A program made the translations under genes and the position numbers. From positions 1,922,001 to 1,986,000 of the forward strand of contig JABYQN010000010.1 in the NCBI GenBank assembly GCA_022606135.1: a stretch of DNA of 64,000 nt, given 5' to 3'. Position 1 is the stretch's first letter, and the number at the start of each line of letters is the position of its first letter. A model generated the notes under the pieces. That model was not told the DNA's origin and did no database searches. It was given only the letters and a program-made list of their open reading frames with translations. Source of the stretch: Fomes fomentarius (lineage: Eukaryota > Basidiomycota > Agaricomycetes > Polyporales > Polyporaceae). Shown piece after piece: positions 1 to 10,187 of the stretch.

Positions 1-969
1 CGGCGAAGAGCCATCCCCCAGGATCATCGCCTTGATTGGTTCTAGGACGTCTAGCACCGGAGGATGAGGTGATGAAGGGAATTTGGCGTGTGCCCATGCG
101 GATGCGAGCGTCGGTGATGCCAGGGAAAAGCATGCGAGGGCAATTTGGGAAGGTGTATAGACAAACTCAGCATCTGTCAGCCGAGCTGCCCTGACATAGC
201 CCATGGCGGCGTCGTAGGCTTGACTGAGCTCCTCGACTGAGATATCCGGAATTGTCTTTAAACGATATCAGGGGATACTCGGAAAGCGATGTCTTAAGTA
301 CTTGCCTGGATATCTAGCCAGATACCCCATAGCGCTCTATGTGGATGCCACACGGCGAAGTCAAAGCCAATGCTCTGCGCGACCAGGAACTCTAAGTCAA
401 GAACATCTGATGGGGCTGTCTTCGGTATATGCGATGCATAGGACTCGAGGGATATTGGATGGTTGGTGGTTTTGGTAGCCAGGAACAAGGCCGTAAGCCT
501 GTGGCGGAGTTACTTGTGATACTAGGAGGACAAGGCATGTGGACATACATCACGTTCTTCGGATGCCAGTCCATCACTGTGTTCTTCAAGTAGAACCTTT
601 TGAGATATGTGACAGCCGCGGCCTCCACCTCCTCTGGGAAACGAAAGAGACCACATAATTGGTAGACTTTGCCAACATAGAGTTTGACGAGTAGATGTTC
701 TTCCTCGGCGGTGAGGAATGAGACACTGGAAGACGACCCAGGCTACACCGATGTGACATGAGCATTCAGCACAGACATAGCTTGATTGCACTTGCAGAGT
801 CAGCCTCGAACGCGTTCCGGATTGCAGAGACAGCGTCCTCGTTCAAAGTGTACCGCACCCGCGCGAGTTCTTCGAGCGAGAAGCGCCAATGTCGGAACTG
901 GGTGCTAGCTTCATAGATGGATTGCGAAGGGGCGGACGTAGCAGCAACTGGTTGAGGGTCTGTGGTCAT
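1..969 (-). CDS. Cyclin H (TFIIH/CAK cyclin), 5' part, runs off left edge
   Basis: Regulatory cyclin of the CDK7-activating kinase module of TFIIH, acting in the nucleus on the RNA polymerase II CTD and on CDKs. Exons on the minus strand: 969-796, 742-549, 498-306, 255-1 (272 residues visible, C-terminus missing). The N-terminal block YEASTQFRHWRFS matches the family's conserved N-terminal helix. The first cyclin box contains the LKRFYLKNTVMDWHPKNVM block and LFLATK. The second box includes YTPSQIALACFSLAS. The start ATG at 969 precedes a short polar leader typical of the family. Introns 743-795 and 256-305 fit only as GC-AG (both begin GCAAGT); intron 499-548 is GT-AG. It is divergently arranged with the GPI-protein gene at 1266. 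Family assignment is strong; exact splice sites are inferred. Confidence 0.9.
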
Positions 970-1265
970 GTTGTGCGAAGTGGCTTGGGAGTGGCAGACG
1001 CAGACGCAAGTGAAGTGCCTGGTGTGCGATCGGAGATTCGAGGGACGGGGATCGAGATCTGCCCCGCAACACACGGAAAGGTGCCGGGCCGGGCATAGCG
1101 ACAAGAAAGAAGGCGACTGGCTGGCGACCCATCAGCATATCCGCTGTAGTGCCTGCGCGTCCCCTGCGCGTCCCAGGCCTCGCTGTCCGTCTCCAAACCA
1201 GACGAGACTTTTGCCTTGTCCTCGTTCTTGGCCGCGTGAATACCATCGCACACCTATGTGAAGCG

Positions 1266-2663
1266 ATGCTAACGGTGCTGGTTCACCCTCACGGCGCCCT
1301 CTTTCCAGGGCCTTTTCGTCGTCTAATCCAACTACTCCCTCGGCTCCTGCTGTCCTTTCTTTTTTGCCTTCTCGCCTCTTCACTTCCTGCTGCCACCGCC
1401 CAAGATGCAGGCAACCGTCAACTTCCCCGGGGTCTTTCTACATTGGCTGCGCCTTCACCTAACGCGTGCGTGCACCTTTCAATTTCGGCAGCATAAGTTC
1501 GATGGGCCATCAAACTCATTCATTTTACCTAGCGTACTCAATGCCGGTGGTACTTTAAGCGTGGCAATCGATGTGCGTCATCTTCTACTAGTTTATCGCG
1601 TTATTCATGTAATACTGTGGCAGGTCTCTGCCGCCACCAGAGGGGACTCGGAGTGGACATTGAGTTCCCTCGAAGTCTACATCGTTTCTACCCTCAACAA
1701 CGTCAATCTTACTGTGTCTGGTGCCGGATCGGGACTAGTCATGCAGGAGCCTGGCAGCACCGTTAAACACATTGACTGGCAGGTGGCGACCTGCTTGGCG
1801 ACGGGGAACTACAATGTGCGTGAACATCTACGATTCCTGCAACAGCGATTCCAACCCCCTCATCCCTAGTTGACCATCTACGAAGCGTCCACCTTCAGCA
1901 ACGGAACCGGATACTTCGCCATCACCCCCGTTCCAGTGCAAGTGCGGAACGACCGCAATGGGGTTGATTTTGTGTGCACCTCGCGAGTGAACGCACTGCA
2001 GGCGCAGCCACAGCCCGACAACCCGCCCCCGCAGGAGCTCATCCCCGGGCGTGTACAGTCGTCCTCTACCCCTTCGTTCCCTTCATCCGATGCCTCTGCC
2101 ACCGCCACGCCGCCGCCCAATACCTTCACTTCGTCCTTCCCCGAGGCAACAGGTGGTGGCGGTATCATTACGGTCACCGCGGGCGATGGAGACATCACGA
2201 TACCCCTGTCCGACCTTCCAGGAACCATCGTCGTGGAGCCCTCCGGCGGTGCACCGCCCGACCCGAGTGGGAGCGCAACTGCGTCGTCCGGATTCATTAC
2301 GATATTCAGAACGGTCACTCCCACGGCTACTGCCACCTTCACCACAGTCATATCGCAGCCCGTGACTATCACAATCGAAGAGACGTCGGTCAGTACGTTC
2401 ATTGGGCCTGAGGAGACGCGGGAGGTTACGGTCACGTACGGATATCTTCCTTTGATTCATCCTCGATCGTTCAGAAACTGATTTTCGTCCAAATATACAG
2501 GCAGACGTTGTTATCCACAATCCAGCTCATTGCTTCGGGAGTTTCCAGTCCCGAGCAAGCAGGTCTCCTTCCTGTAAACGCGGCGACGCCGTTGTTGGCG
2601 GTCTCTATGCTGTGGGCATTGTCGATATCGGCTTCCTGTTATATTCTCTGCTTCGCGCTGTAG
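1266..2663 (+). CDS. GPI-anchored Ser/Thr-rich secreted protein
   Basis: Predicted extracellular or cell-wall protein of unknown function. Exons 1266-1465, 1533-1572, 1624-1815, 1870-2435, 2501-2663 give 386 residues. A long hydrophobic leader (LLPRLLLSFLFCLLASSLPA, residues about 22-43) looks like a signal peptide. A conserved-looking beta-rich part follows (GNYNLTIYEASTFSNGTGYF), then a Ser/Thr/Pro/Gly-rich stalk. The last exon adds a C-terminal hydrophobic tail (LLAVSMLWALSISASCYILC), as expected of a GPI-attachment signal. Three donors share GTGCGT, which supports the first intron choice. Intron 1573-1623 is 51 nt without a stop, so retention would keep the frame. Without the last intron the frame stops at 2481 and loses the anchor. 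The family resembles small secreted Agaricomycete proteins but I cannot name it. Confidence 0.72.
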
Positions 2664-3023
2664 GTTCGAGCTCTGTAGGATGCCACCGGCCATCACTTTA
2701 CGAGCACTCGGATAGGAATGATATTGATCACGTCGCCACAAGATGTTATATATTCCTATTTATTGAGCCCACTCACTAGGCGTCCCGTACGCACCATGCA
2801 TTCATCGAAGTATGTCGCATTCGCACAAATTGTCGTTGTTCGGCAATCCTAGCCCCTGTTGACAGGAGTTGCGGCTGATAGCAGACAAGCCCGGATGGCC
2901 AGCATGGCCGAGAAAGTTCGTATCAGTACAACAGCTTCAAGGAAGGCTATCTGGTGAATCACAAAACACGACGAGAAACATCGTTATGAGCTCAACTCCG
3001 GGCAGGAATTGTTCACCGTAGTC
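2664..3023. other. Convergent intergenic spacer
   Basis: Spacer between the stop codons of the GPI-protein gene and the Ies2 gene. No reading frame with family signal, repeat or RNA gene was seen; it presumably holds the two 3' ends. Confidence 0.5.
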
Positions 3024-4463
3024 CTATACAAGCTGACCTTCAAGCAGCTTCAGATGGCTCATCCCACAAGCGCCCTTCTGGAAGTCCCGAACCAAGCGAT
3101 ATTTCCTGAGCGAGGTGCAACCTTGCACGTCACATTGGGGCCGTGGAGATGATGTAGCGATGTTCGGGCTATTATCGACCTCCATGGCGTTCGCTTCTTC
3201 TGCGAACTTCTGTGGGATCGCGGTGACAGGCACCGCGAAGGAGAGTGTCATAACGCGCTCTGGAGGGGCGTCATCTTCAGCATCTGCCGTCGGCCTCGGT
3301 CGCGCACTCGAAACCCATCGGTACGTAGTGGGCGGAGGTGCGAGAGCCTCTACCGTTTCTTCCTCATCTCCTTCGCCTTGGGTGGGCTCCCCTGGGCCCG
3401 GTTTGTCCTCCGCGGTGGAGAGCGCGTTGCGCTTCCCTCTTGCCCGCGATTGCTTCTTGAGCAGACGGTTGATGGTCTCCGCCTGTGGATTCCAGGTGAC
3501 AGATGAGCTTGAGCACACACAGAGCCTCTTGAAACCTACTCGCCTTTTCATCTTCGAGCTTCTTTTCGGTGAGATTGCGCCGTTTTCGCGCAGTCTCTTC
3601 TCGCTTGAGCGCTATCTCGATCTCTGTCAGCGGTTTCTTCTTGCGGGGATTAGGCGGTTCCGCTGCGAAGGATGAAACTTGTCAGAGATGTCATATGGGT
3701 CGACAAGATGTTTCTGCAATGTTGAACACCAACCTAATGAGACATGCGATGAGTCTACCACGTTCGCAAGAACCGCTTGGCGTGCTGTCAGGGCCCGCCC
3801 ACTTGCACCAGGGGTAGCCACAGAAGTTGAGCGTGTGGAGTTCCCGTCATCTTCATCTTCGTCCTCGTCTTCCGATTCAATGTCACTCCCTACGAGACAT
3901 ATCTTAGGCATAGGAGCACAGCAGAGCTATGAGGACTCACCACGAGAGACTATTTGTCTGCGTGCGCGAGGAGGTATATTATGCGACTGGGGGAGTTTGA
4001 GCTTGATCTTCAGCCTGGGATGTGAAGGTCCTGCGACTGGTGCTGGAGATGACAAGCCATCCACTTCGTCCTGCGGGTTGAAGTCACATTGAGCAAAAAC
4101 GCGAGGACTCAATGATAGATTCAGGACGTACGTCAATTAGTTCATCCTCTATGTCCTCTTCTACGACGTCTTTGTCGTCCACGACAGCCTCGTCATCGTG
4201 CGTCCCGTCCCCCACTACGTCAATGTCGTCGCCGTCCTCTTCTTCCCCCTCGCCGTCACCCTCGGCATCCTCCTCTACGTCCATATCCTGTTCCAACTCG
4301 TCATCTTCGACTGCCTCCGACTGCGGCTCTGTATCGCGTTCAGGAACGCGAACGCGTAGTAGGATCAGCGCATTGTGGAGCGTCATGTGGGATACCGAAC
4401 TAACTCACCGCTCGCGGCATCTTCGGACTCTTCTTCGTAGATAATTTTCCTCCTCGGTGGCAT
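3024..4463 (-). CDS. IES2: INO80 chromatin-remodelling complex subunit Ies2/INO80B-like
   Basis: Nuclear subunit of the INO80 remodeller. Exons on the minus strand: 4463-4409, 4328-4132, 4070-3941, 3889-3734, 3662-3544, 3482-3024 (371 residues). The N-terminal half is very acidic (runs of E/D from exon 2). The family signature follows: LTARQAVLANVVDSSHVSL, then a PAPA-1-like helix with KKKPLTEIEIALKREETARK and continuing to KLEDEK/AETINRLLKKQ. The C-terminus has CDVQGCTSLRKYRLVRDFQK followed by ACGMSHLKLLEGQ, the Cys/His zinc element of Ies2. The junction EDEK/AETINRLL requires a GC-AG intron (3483-3543, starting GCGAGT). It is head-to-head with the amidase gene at 4807. Low-complexity acid tracts make exon 2 borders a little less certain. 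Confidence 0.88.
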
Positions 4464-4806
4464 TTCTATTTGAGTATTCAGCGGAGAAGAAGAGCTCAGA
4501 GGTGCACAGTGCGAAGTTAGTGGCTGAGCGCTGAGTAGTCCTGCACGCCTGAGCGCCGGAACGGGGTCGATCACAGACGCCGAGGTCAGATCGCGATCTT
4601 CAGTGAGTCGCTATCTTGCTCATGTCCCTGGATACTGGTACTTCACTACCCCCGGCCTGAGCATCTCCGAACTTGCTCCGTGCACATGATGACCCCCAAC
4701 GTCACTATTTTCGGTGCACACGAACTTTACTCTCAAGGTTCAACTTGAATTTTCACCCTCTCTATCCTCCCGAACATTCTTGAGGCGTTCACTTAGACTG
4801 TCCGCG
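4464..4806. promoter_or_regulatory. Divergent promoter region of IES2 and amidase genes
   Basis: This 343-nt stretch separates two start codons facing away from each other, so it must hold both promoters. I see pyrimidine-rich patches close to the plus-strand start but no clear TATA box. Confidence 0.5.
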
Positions 4807-7259
4807 ATGCGGTACCACTCCTTTTACCCTTTCAGCCTGCTCCTGGCAGGACTACTTGCACAAGTTACTAGAGCTCAACCTGATCCGGATGAGCTCGCAC
4901 CGCTATATCGGGCCCTCGCTGCAGGTCCCTCGTCAGAGGCACAGGCTGCGGAACACCCGAGCATTCAACGGCGTGTGCCTTTGTCCACCAGCGACGACAC
5001 GGTCTCGCCCCTCGTCGACTTGCAGGTGTACGCACCCCCGGTCGTGCCTCGTTCAGGATCACGATGCACGGTAGAACTTTTGCGACATGACTTCGGTGAC
5101 GGAAGTTACAACAACCCCGCGATCGTCCCGTACAGCCCACCAACGGACGAGGCTTGCGGAACGCCCGGAAAATGGGCAGCAGTCACGTTTAACCTCACAG
5201 TCTACTCGTACGTTTACCATTCTTGACAATGTCGCGTGCGCTCACGACGCCACAACGACGCCACAGAAATGGAACCCAATATGATCGATTGAGCGTGAGT
5301 CTCCTATGTGCAGATTACTCAGCAGACACTGCAATTGACTGACGAAACTTTCCAGTCTTTGTACTTGTCTCACGTAGAAAGTGGGTAGTAATCACCTGAT
5401 TGCCTGAATTGTACTTATGTACTGTAGTTTGGCGACATTCAAGCGCGGAACCAACTAAGACTGGTACAATTTGGACGTAAGTCCCTGGCAGCTTCTCTCT
5501 CCTGGCGGATCGTAGCTCATCACCGGAAAATGTTACAGTATGTATGTGGATCTGGAAATTGTCGGCAATGTTCTCTTGCTCACGACTCAGCCAGTATAAA
5601 AGATGTAACTCACTACAGCGCTCTTCTCGCGAAACCCGGGGATCTCCTCATGGACTTCAGCAATATCATCTCCGCAGATCTGTGAGAATTCTTGCAATGT
5701 ACTAATCGGAAGGTTCGAGCTAACTTCCGACGCAGCGGTCTGGACGGCATCTTCTATGGTGAGGATGTCGTAACACGTGCTAGTAATGCACTAGTACCGG
5801 ATTCGTCTTTAACTAATTCATCGTCAACAGTGACCCTGACCGGAACCTTCTATGCACCGACATCCCTCTTCACCAAGCCGGCTGCGTCCGACTTGATCTT
5901 ACCCATAAGTAACCTCTCACCGAACCAGTCCAACTTCTTCACCATCGCAGACGACGTAGGAGGCACAGCGAGCGTTACCGTCCCGCGCACCGCACAACAG
6001 GCGTTCCTCGAGATTTACGCGTCAGGAAACTCCGCGGAGGAATTCTGGTACCTCAACACACCCGACGCGTTCCTACCCTACTTCCCATCGTCGACAGGGC
6101 TAACCGGCAAAGGTCCATTCCGCGAGATCCAGGCGCTGGTTGACGGCAAGCTCGCGGGTGTGGTATGGCCTCATGCGGTTATATACACGGGCGGGATCAC
6201 TCCCACGAACTGGCGGCCGCTGACTGCGTTTGGGGCGTATGACCAACCGACGTACTTCTTGGACCTTACGCCTTTCCTCCCCCTGCTCGCAGACGGCGCG
6301 GAACACAATATCACTCTGCGTGTCCACGGACAGGGCACGAGCCCCACGATCAACTCCAATTGGTTCGTCTCGGGCTCGCTGCATGTCTGGCTGGGCAAGA
6401 CCGAAGTCTCCGGTCAGATAACAAAATACGAGGCGCTGGAGCTACCATTCGAGCGTACTACGGGACAAGGCTCTGCAGACAACGCGACAGCACGGACCTC
6501 GGTAGTTGCTAATCGGTCGATTGTGATCGAGTCTGTGCTGCATGGAGACAAGGGAAGAGAGGTCGTCCGGTTCGAGCAGCAGCTTGATTACCGCAATGAG
6601 CAGAAATATGCCAACGACGGTTGGGTGCAGGTGCGTCCGTCGCATTGAGAAACTTGGGTCTCCAAGTCGCTGAGTCTCAAATCTTCGCCGCGTGTTCGGG
6701 CAGTGGGGCGTGCAACTCACCGAGGGAACGACCAAGTCCACGCACGGCGGCAGTCTCGTGCTGAGAGACGCCTTCTCCTACCCACTGTCCGTGTTCTCCA
6801 ACTACACGCTCTATGACATGCAATTCGGTGCGCTCTCAGTTTCCAGTCCGTCTCAGCCGCTCCCAACTCAGTCCTAACCATCATGCAGGCGCATACGGCT
6901 CCGCCATCAACCAGACCTACAACCGCGTCCTGCAAACACCCGTATTTGCCCATGGCGGCGCGCGGACCATCGTGTCTCGCCAGCGGGCCCAAGGCATTGT
7001 TGGGATGGACGACTGGCCCGGGCTGCGGCATGCTATAAATGGCACGGGCTCGACGGAGCAGGAGTTCGCCTTCGCGACCTCAACCGGCGAAAGTTACTAC
7101 AGGAATATTGCCGCAAAGAACGATGCCTGGGTGCGTGACACCGTCTGGGGATCTCTCAGGGACCAAGAGCCCCCGGTCCCGAAGGATCAGATCATCCCTG
7201 GCGGGGGACCCGGGTTCCGTAGGATGGTGAGCGTGGGCCTGGCGCGGAGAGCATGGTGA
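4807..7259 (+). CDS. Secreted peptide-N4-(N-acetyl-glucosaminyl)asparagine amidase A-like protein
   Basis: PNGase A-type amidase (Pfam family of peptide N-acetyl-glucosaminyl asparaginase amidase A), expected to remove N-glycans from glycoproteins in the secretory or extracellular space. Exons 4807-5207, 5267-5294, 5356-5380, 5428-5476, 5595-5681, 5736-5758, 5831-6630, 6704-6827, 6889-7259 (635 residues). A signal peptide (FSLLLAGLLAQVTRA) starts at the chosen ATG; an ATG at 4714 would spoil it. Family blocks include VELLRHDFGDGSYNNPAIV, WAAVTFNLTVYS, LYLSHVEIWRHSSAEPTKTG, KPGDLLMDFSN, EFWYLNTPD and GPFREIQALVDGKLAGVVWP. Many N-glycosylation sequons occur. Exons 2, 3 and 6 are microexons of 28, 25 and 23 nt. 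Full length for the family. Confidence 0.9.
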
Positions 7260-7875
7260 GAGACGATGCAAAGGGCGAGGGTTGGAGGAAACGGGTCCGG
7301 GCAGGTACAGTGACTGTGGTTTGTTTGTATTGTTGCTCGGCATGTTCGGACATGAGTCTAACTCCCAGACATAATGCTTGCGTAGTCATGTTCGAGCTGC
7401 GTTTGGCTGTCTTCGGAGCTCACAGACTTCTGTATTGTAGTTGCAATTGCTTAATACGGACTAGTACAGAGTATAGTGCCAGGGTCATGGTACTGGCCAC
7501 TCTTCAATGTATGAGTTTGTGACACCCATAACCTTGGAGATGGTTTAACGCTGCCTGGAATCGTGGGCCTCATGTCAATCACTCGCCTCCTCATTCGCTA
7601 TGCGCTCTACTCTTCCTTGTCGTGCAGGGCGACGCCGAGGCCAGCTGACTGGATTTTCCTGTCACTTGCGCGTGACGTCACGCGCCACTGGCCATGATGC
7701 ATGACGACCCCAACGAGCGCTCAATTTTTATTGCCCAGTTCCCCAGATCTTTCTAGCTCACTCCATACTTACCCGTGGGTGCCAAACAACTCATCCTATT
7801 TCACCCTACCGCCCCCGAGCATCTTTCTCTCGTCACACCACCACCATCCGCTTGGAAAGTTGAACGTACTCACCT
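7260..7875. other. Intergenic, promoter of DUF7726 gene
   Basis: No gene recognised. The last 150 nt before 7876 are pyrimidine-rich (CCACC/TCTTTCT), typical of a fungal core promoter. A CGTGACGTCACG-like palindrome lies near 7671-7682; it resembles a CRE/ATF-type site (inference). Confidence 0.45.
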
Positions 7876-8743
7876 ATGGCTCTCAAACGCAAGTCCGACG
7901 TGTTTGAGCCCGTGATCGACCTCACGACCGAGCAGCCGGGGAAGGAAAACGACACGGTCATCGCGTCTACTTCTGCAGGATCTGCGGCAAAGAAGGCGCG
8001 CGTCTCGGACGCCGGAGATGCTTCATCTTCTTCGGCGGGTGTAAGGGGGAAAGCTGCGGCTGCCAGCGCGCCCAAGGACTGGCGCGAGGTCGTCCTGGAG
8101 GGCGAAGCTGAGGTGAGCGTATACAAATATGCGTCGTGTCGCGTCCCGCATGGACTCAATTGCTGCGTCTTTCACAGGGTGAAGTGCCCATCTAGTGAGT
8201 CTAAAACGCGTCTTCTCGCGCACATGATGCCGTAAATGCTGATTTCATGCCTATAGTGACGACTGTAACGAGATTCGCAGAAAGATTCATCTTCTGCAGA
8301 AGGAGCCCAAGTTCAAGGTGCGTGCGGACGTGGTTCGTTTCGGTCTGGTTGCTGACCATGGATATGCCTCGAACGTATGTGTGATCTATGAATAGATCAC
8401 CCACTGGCTCAAGCACATTGGGAACATCAACAGTAACTCCTTCCAACGGTTCAGTACGTTCGGATATTTCTCGCCTGTCAATCAACGTATTGACGTTCGC
8501 ACAGTGAAGGCTTCCGGCCCGACCGGCGGTGCGTCCAATGGTACCTACTACGCAGCGTGAGCACCCATCATCCTCTCCTCGGCTGCTGCTGATGGAGTTT
8601 GTTTTAGATATGTCTACTTCGAAAAGGTCAGGATCGCGGAGGGAAAGAAGAAGACCGCTAAGCGTCAGCGCAATGAGATAGAGTTTCTTGGTGGCCTGCC
8701 TCGTGAAGACCGTAGGGGCATGTGGGTCTTGACGGGACGGTGA
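7876..8743 (+). CDS. DUF7726-type small nuclear-looking protein
   Basis: Fungal protein of unknown role. Exons 7876-8112, 8178-8194, 8257-8317, 8396-8453, 8505-8556, 8608-8743 encode 186 residues. The N-terminus is polar with basic patches (KRK near the start, AAKKARVS), suggesting a nuclear location. The conserved domain follows: DDCNEIRRKIHLLQKEPKF, THWLKHIGNINSNSFQRF, GPTGGASNGTYYAAYVYFEK. This order (CNEIR-K-I, IG-N-S-RF, YYAAY-FFEK) is the pattern I associate with DUF7726. The domain recalls HTH-like modules, but binding to DNA is only a guess. Exon 2 is a 17-nt microexon. Its 3' end lies 98 nt from the stop of the convergent AK6 gene. Confidence 0.78.
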
Positions 8744-8841
8744 AGCGGAATTACGGGCGGCCGTCAATGTGAGATGCTGCGGGGATGTTGAATGCATAAG
8801 TATTGTATATGTCTGATGCTATCTACATGATACGTACTCAA

Positions 8842-9506
8842 TTATTCACCTACCACGGTGCCCTTCTTCCATGCCTCGATCCACTGCACAATGCGCGCGA
8901 CATTGGACTCGAGATCTTCGGTCGATTCGCTCTGCAATTCCACGACAATCTCCTTGGCATAGGATGATCGAGCCTCGTCAAGGACAACCTCCATGATCTC
9001 GGCTTCATTGTTTTCCTGGATCTTCTTTAGAGAGTAACCTCTGAGTGAGCGGGGAGCCGGTGAGCCGGTGAGCGTATTGATGGGGAATGATATCACACAG
9101 ACCTTTTCTCCAGGCGGTCCCAGAGTTTGGTGTGGTCACAGCGTAGGACGACGACCAGATCTGCCCATCGCTCGGGGAAGATTTCGGATGTGTGCCAGTC
9201 GAGAATGATACCGCCTTCTGAGGCAAGCGATTCGAGCTCGTCAAGCAGCTAGACGGGCTGTATTGATAAAACAGGGGGTTCGTGCGAAACTGCGGCGGGG
9301 GTTCGTACCTTATCTTCGTCGACTGTATAGCTCTGCCACTCTTCGTCGAACTCCTCGTATAGACCCTTCTCTTTGACGAGCTCGCCAACATTGATGTGTT
9401 TCAGCGGTACTGGCGATTCCTGGACCAGAAGCTCTGCGTGGGTCGATTTGCCAGTGCCGGGCGTCCCGGTTATGATGATGACGGGTGCCTGTCTGGAAGT
9501 GGACAT
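8842..9506 (-). CDS. FAP7: Adenylate kinase isoenzyme 6 / Fap7 (hCINAP homologue)
   Basis: Small nuclear P-loop NTPase needed in yeast for the final maturation of 18S rRNA in 40S subunits. Exons on the minus strand: 9506-9309, 9248-9103, 9040-8842 (180 residues, normal for the family). The Walker A motif GTPGTGKST is at residues 14-22. The NMP-binding stretch contains LKHINVGELVKEKGLYEEFD, then LASEGGIILDWHTSEIFPE and the VVVLRCDHTKLWDRLEKRGY block. The C-terminal helix EIVVELQSES is also conserved. The start at 9506 gives the normal short leader; upstream in-frame ATGs exist but add non-conserved sequence. Splice phases are consistent. Confidence 0.93.
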
Positions 9507-10187
9507 TGGTTGGCGGCTGAGCGTGTGCGGGCAAAGTGGTTCCTCGAAGGCACAGACAAGCAAGGCGAAAGAGCACAGACTGAGACTCTGCAGGCTCAGG
9601 TAAACTTGATTTTGGAACACGAAAAATGATGGAGATCTGTCGGGAGTTGCCGAGGGAAAGCAGTACGTACGATGGAGCGCCCGTGTTGGAAGCCATGACG
9701 TGAAGGCGGCAAGCGTCGGGTCGGGACTGGGCCCTGGCCACGGAACATGCGTAAGAGATTGATTGTATGTTAATCAGGTAGGGTTGCTGTCGATTGCTGT
9801 CTTCTTGCGCACAGATAGCTGTTAGCCGCAGATATTTGTCTGAGTGACATAGACGGCCGGGCCGGGCAACGACTAGTTGTTAATTACTCCAGGAAGGGCA
9901 AGACCGCGTGGGCTGCTGTCTCTGTCGACCATCGCGACGAATTCATTTGAGGAGAGGGACTTGCCGGAATACATACATGGGCGTGGTCTGTTCATTTCGC
10001 CCCCTTCGGCTCGTCTGTCCCAGTGCCCCAACCCCGACGGCTTCCTCCCGCCGACACCCCATTGATCCCTATTCTCCTTTTGGATGGGCCAGATCTGTCC
10101 TCTGCTCGTCCGCCTTCGACAAATGTCCTCCTCCTGGTGAGGCTCTCTCTCCCCTCACATCATCTCCTCTCCTTCCCCCCGTCGGCC
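9507..10187. promoter_or_regulatory. Divergent promoter region of FAP7 and membrane-protein genes
   Basis: No gene is supported in these 681 nt. The right part (about 10050-10187) is strongly pyrimidine-rich, consistent with the promoter of the plus-strand gene. Open frames here lack family signal and are shadows. Confidence 0.45.

Noticed and set aside
4112..4444. Ser-rich plus-strand frame opposite IES2 acidic exon
   Set aside because: Reverse complement of Glu/Asp codons reads as Ser; IES2 exon phases are continuous on minus.
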